Source of the DNA: Asticcacaulis excentricus
GTDB lineage: Bacteria > Pseudomonadota > Alphaproteobacteria > Caulobacterales > Caulobacteraceae
Direction of reading: 5' to 3'
Length of the DNA: 64,000 nt
Assembly: GCF_003966695.1 (NCBI RefSeq)
Contig: NZ_AP018828.1
Coordinates: forward strand, 91,001-155,000
The notes under the pieces were generated by a model that saw only the letters and a program-made list of their open reading frames with translations, ran no database searches and was not told the DNA's origin. Numbering within the stretch: the stretch's first letter is position 1; each line of letters opens with the position of its first letter. The position numbers and the translations under genes were made by a program. Of this stretch, positions 62,483 through 64,000 are shown in pieces.

Positions 62483-63631
62483 ATGACGACGGTCAGGACG
62501 GCTCAGACACCATCCGCTGTGGGCGAGACGCCGCGGCCCTCTATCCTCATTGTCGATGACCGCTGGCAGAATCTTCTGGCGACCGAAGCCCTACTCAAGC
62601 CGCTGGGGGCCGACATCGTTACCGCTGAGTCGGGTGAGGCGGCGCTGAGCCTCGTGCTCGAACGCCACTTCGCTATCGTGCTGCTTGATGTGCAGATGCC
62701 CGGCATGGATGGTTTTGAGACCGCGCGCCTGATGAAGACCCGCCCCTCCATGCTGGGCGTGCCGATCATCTTCGTGACCGCCCTTTCCAAGGAGGACCAC
62801 TACGCCACCGAAGCGGCGGCCATTGGCGCGGTGGACTATATCTTCAAGCCGATCAATCCCGACATCCTCAAATCCAAGGTGCAGGTCTATCTCGACCTTT
62901 ACACTCAGCGGCAGCAGATCCTGCAACTGAACGCCACCTTGCGTCAGTCGAATGAGGAACTGGAACGCTTCGCCTATGTCTGCTCGCACGACATGAAGGA
63001 GCCGGTGCGCATGATGAACATCTATGCGGGCTTTCTGGCCGAGGATTCCGCCGAAAAGCTCGACGAAGATGGTCGTCGCTACGTTCAGTATATCCGCGAC
63101 AACGCCACGCGCCTGAACCGCATGATCGGCGATATCCTCAACTTCTCCCGCGTCGGGCGCGAAGCCATCGAGGTCGAGGCGGTCGATACGCGGCGCGTCT
63201 TTGATGAGGTCTGCGCCGGTCTGGCCGGAGTGATCGAAGCCCAGCGTGCCAGGGTCACCTGCGGCGCCCTGCCGGAAATGCACACCTCGCCCACCCTAAT
63301 GCGCGTCCTGCTGCAAAACCTGATCGGCAATGCGTTGAAGTTTCAGGACGGCCGGCGCATCCCGGAAATCCACGTCTCGGCGCGCCGCGAAGGCAAGGCC
63401 TATCGCTTCGACGTATCCGATAACGGCATAGGCATTGATCCGGCCTATGCCGATCGCATCTTCACCATTTTTCAAAGGCTGCACAGCGAGGACGAATTCC
63501 CAGGCACCGGGATTGGCCTTTCGACCTGCCGCAAGTTCGTGCGCCTCTATGGCGGAGAGATCAGTTTTATCTCGACGCCGGGCGAAGGCACGACCTTCAC
63601 CTTCACCCTGCCACAACCGGCCCGTCTGTAA
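62483..63631 (+). CDS. Receiver-histidine kinase hybrid
   Basis: A 382-residue cytoplasmic protein. The receiver domain is N-terminal (ILIVDDR at 21-27, phospho-acceptor Asp69 in VLLDVQMPGMDGFET, Lys122 in IFKPINPD), followed by a coiled linker. The HisKA region has the H-box ERFAYVCSHDMKEPVRMM (His169). The ATPase domain follows (NLIGNALKFQ, DNGIGIDPAYADRIF, GTGIGLS). There is no membrane or sensor domain: input comes by phosphorylation of the receiver. The phytochrome-kinase-like H-box and the downstream Rcp1-like regulator form a relay pair. Confidence 0.94.
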   Translation: MTTVRTAQTPSAVGETPRPSILIVDDRWQNLLATEALLKPLGADIVTAESGEAALSLVLERHFAIVLLDVQMPGMDGFETARLMKTRPSMLGVPIIFVTALSKEDHYATEAAAIGAVDYIFKPINPDILKSKVQVYLDLYTQRQQILQLNATLRQSNEELERFAYVCSHDMKEPVRMMNIYAGFLAEDSAEKLDEDGRRYVQYIRDNATRLNRMIGDILNFSRVGREAIEVEAVDTRRVFDEVCAGLAGVIEAQRARVTCGALPEMHTSPTLMRVLLQNLIGNALKFQDGRRIPEIHVSARREGKAYRFDVSDNGIGIDPAYADRIFTIFQRLHSEDEFPGTGIGLSTCRKFVRLYGGEISFISTPGEGTTFTFTLPQPARL

Positions 63632-63650
63632 ATCCTGAACCGGAGACGTC

Positions 63651-64000
63651 ATGACGCTCGAACTTCTGCTGATCGAGGATAATGAAGGCGATGTCGAAAT
63701 GACTCGTCGCGCTCTGCGCACGGCAGCGACCGAGTGCCGGGTGTCCGTGGCCGGCAACGGAGCGCAGGGGCTGGAGTGTCTGCGTCGCGAAGGTCGCTTC
63801 GCCGAGGCTCCCCGTCCTGACCTGATCCTGCTCGACATCAACATGCCGCGCATGGATGGCAAGATGTTCCTCAGCGAGATCAAGGCCGATCCGGCCTTCA
63901 AAGCCATTCCGGTGGTGATGTTCACTTCGTCGGAGTCGCCGACCGACATTCGCGACTGCTACGAGCGCCAGGCCAGCAGCTATGTCGTCAAGCCGTTTGA
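63651..64000 (+). CDS. Rcp1-like response regulator, cut by the right window edge
   Basis: A receiver domain beginning MTLELLLIEDNEGDVEMTRRALR with phospho-acceptor Asp in LILLDINMPRMDG and Lys in SYVVKPF, where the window ends (about 117 residues seen of about 140-150). The EDNEGD signature is that of Rcp1-type regulators that pair with phytochrome-like kinases. It starts 19 bases after the kinase stop with a CCGGAG site, so the two are one operon. Confidence 0.92.
   Translation, partial: MTLELLLIEDNEGDVEMTRRALRTAATECRVSVAGNGAQGLECLRREGRFAEAPRPDLILLDINMPRMDGKMFLSEIKADPAFKAIPVVMFTSSESPTDIRDCYERQASSYVVKPF

Overview
The window looks like part of a secondary replicon (megaplasmid or chromid) of a Caulobacteraceae bacterium, most like Asticcacaulis. 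This is an inference. It rests on high GC, large Xanthomonas/Caulobacter-type TonB-dependent receptors next to sugar-degradation genes, a tryptophan-halogenase-like flavoprotein, several chemoreceptors, and an alphaproteobacterial RepA (RPA-type) replication module. No rRNA, tRNA, CRISPR array, insertion sequence or prophage was recognised.

Layout. 1-4330: an RND efflux permease (cut by the left edge), its lipoprotein adaptor, and a divergent TetR regulator with a palindromic operator between them. 4485-6113: a membrane chemoreceptor. 6144-10031: a Pho box followed by pstSCAB, without phoU. 10028-10575: a parDE toxin-antitoxin pair. 10734-13425: lldD, kduD and a short LacI-type protein. 13561-17922: a secreted lipoprotein and a TonB receptor. 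18457-20230: a SIS-domain amino-sugar isomerase/deaminase and a DUF1345 membrane protein. 20231-24260: the replicon core, made of a repeat-rich gene desert, an 11-bp-repeat centromere-like region, parA, a small RHH-like gene, repA, and an iteron array with an AT-rich stretch. 24330-33755: M14 carboxypeptidase, YidB, GH20 hexosaminidase, GH16 glucanase, a His/Cys-rich secreted protein and a TonB receptor. 33816-41223: LacI regulator, esterase, GPH sugar transporter, small proteins, CspA, and a LysR/NAD-epimerase pair. 41230-51000: PAS chemoreceptor, GH67 alpha-glucuronidase, mannonate dehydratase, GntR regulator, and a TonB receptor of 1046 residues. 51733-54229: metNIQ. 54368-55113: a VapC/antitoxin pair. 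55326-58361: cation/proton antiporter and a flavin halogenase-like protein. 58411-64000: a signalling cluster of response regulators, a dCache chemoreceptor and a REC-histidine kinase.

How the genes work together. The theme is polymer scavenging: chitin-type amino sugars (GH20 plus SIS isomerase, which share a palindromic operator motif), beta-glucan (GH16), and xylan-derived glucuronate (GH67, ManD, GntR, TonB receptor). Phosphate and methionine ABC importers, efflux and chemotaxis accompany it.

Most interesting signals: two families of palindromic repeats of about 105-145 and 127 bp. One copy of each lies in frame inside a protein-coding gene, one forming part of a TonB receptor signal peptide and one in the middle of a small gene with a strong ribosome binding site. 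This recalls the Rickettsia palindromic elements. Other signals are the iteron and centromere architecture with outlying copies, and a perfect hairpin that buries a start codon.
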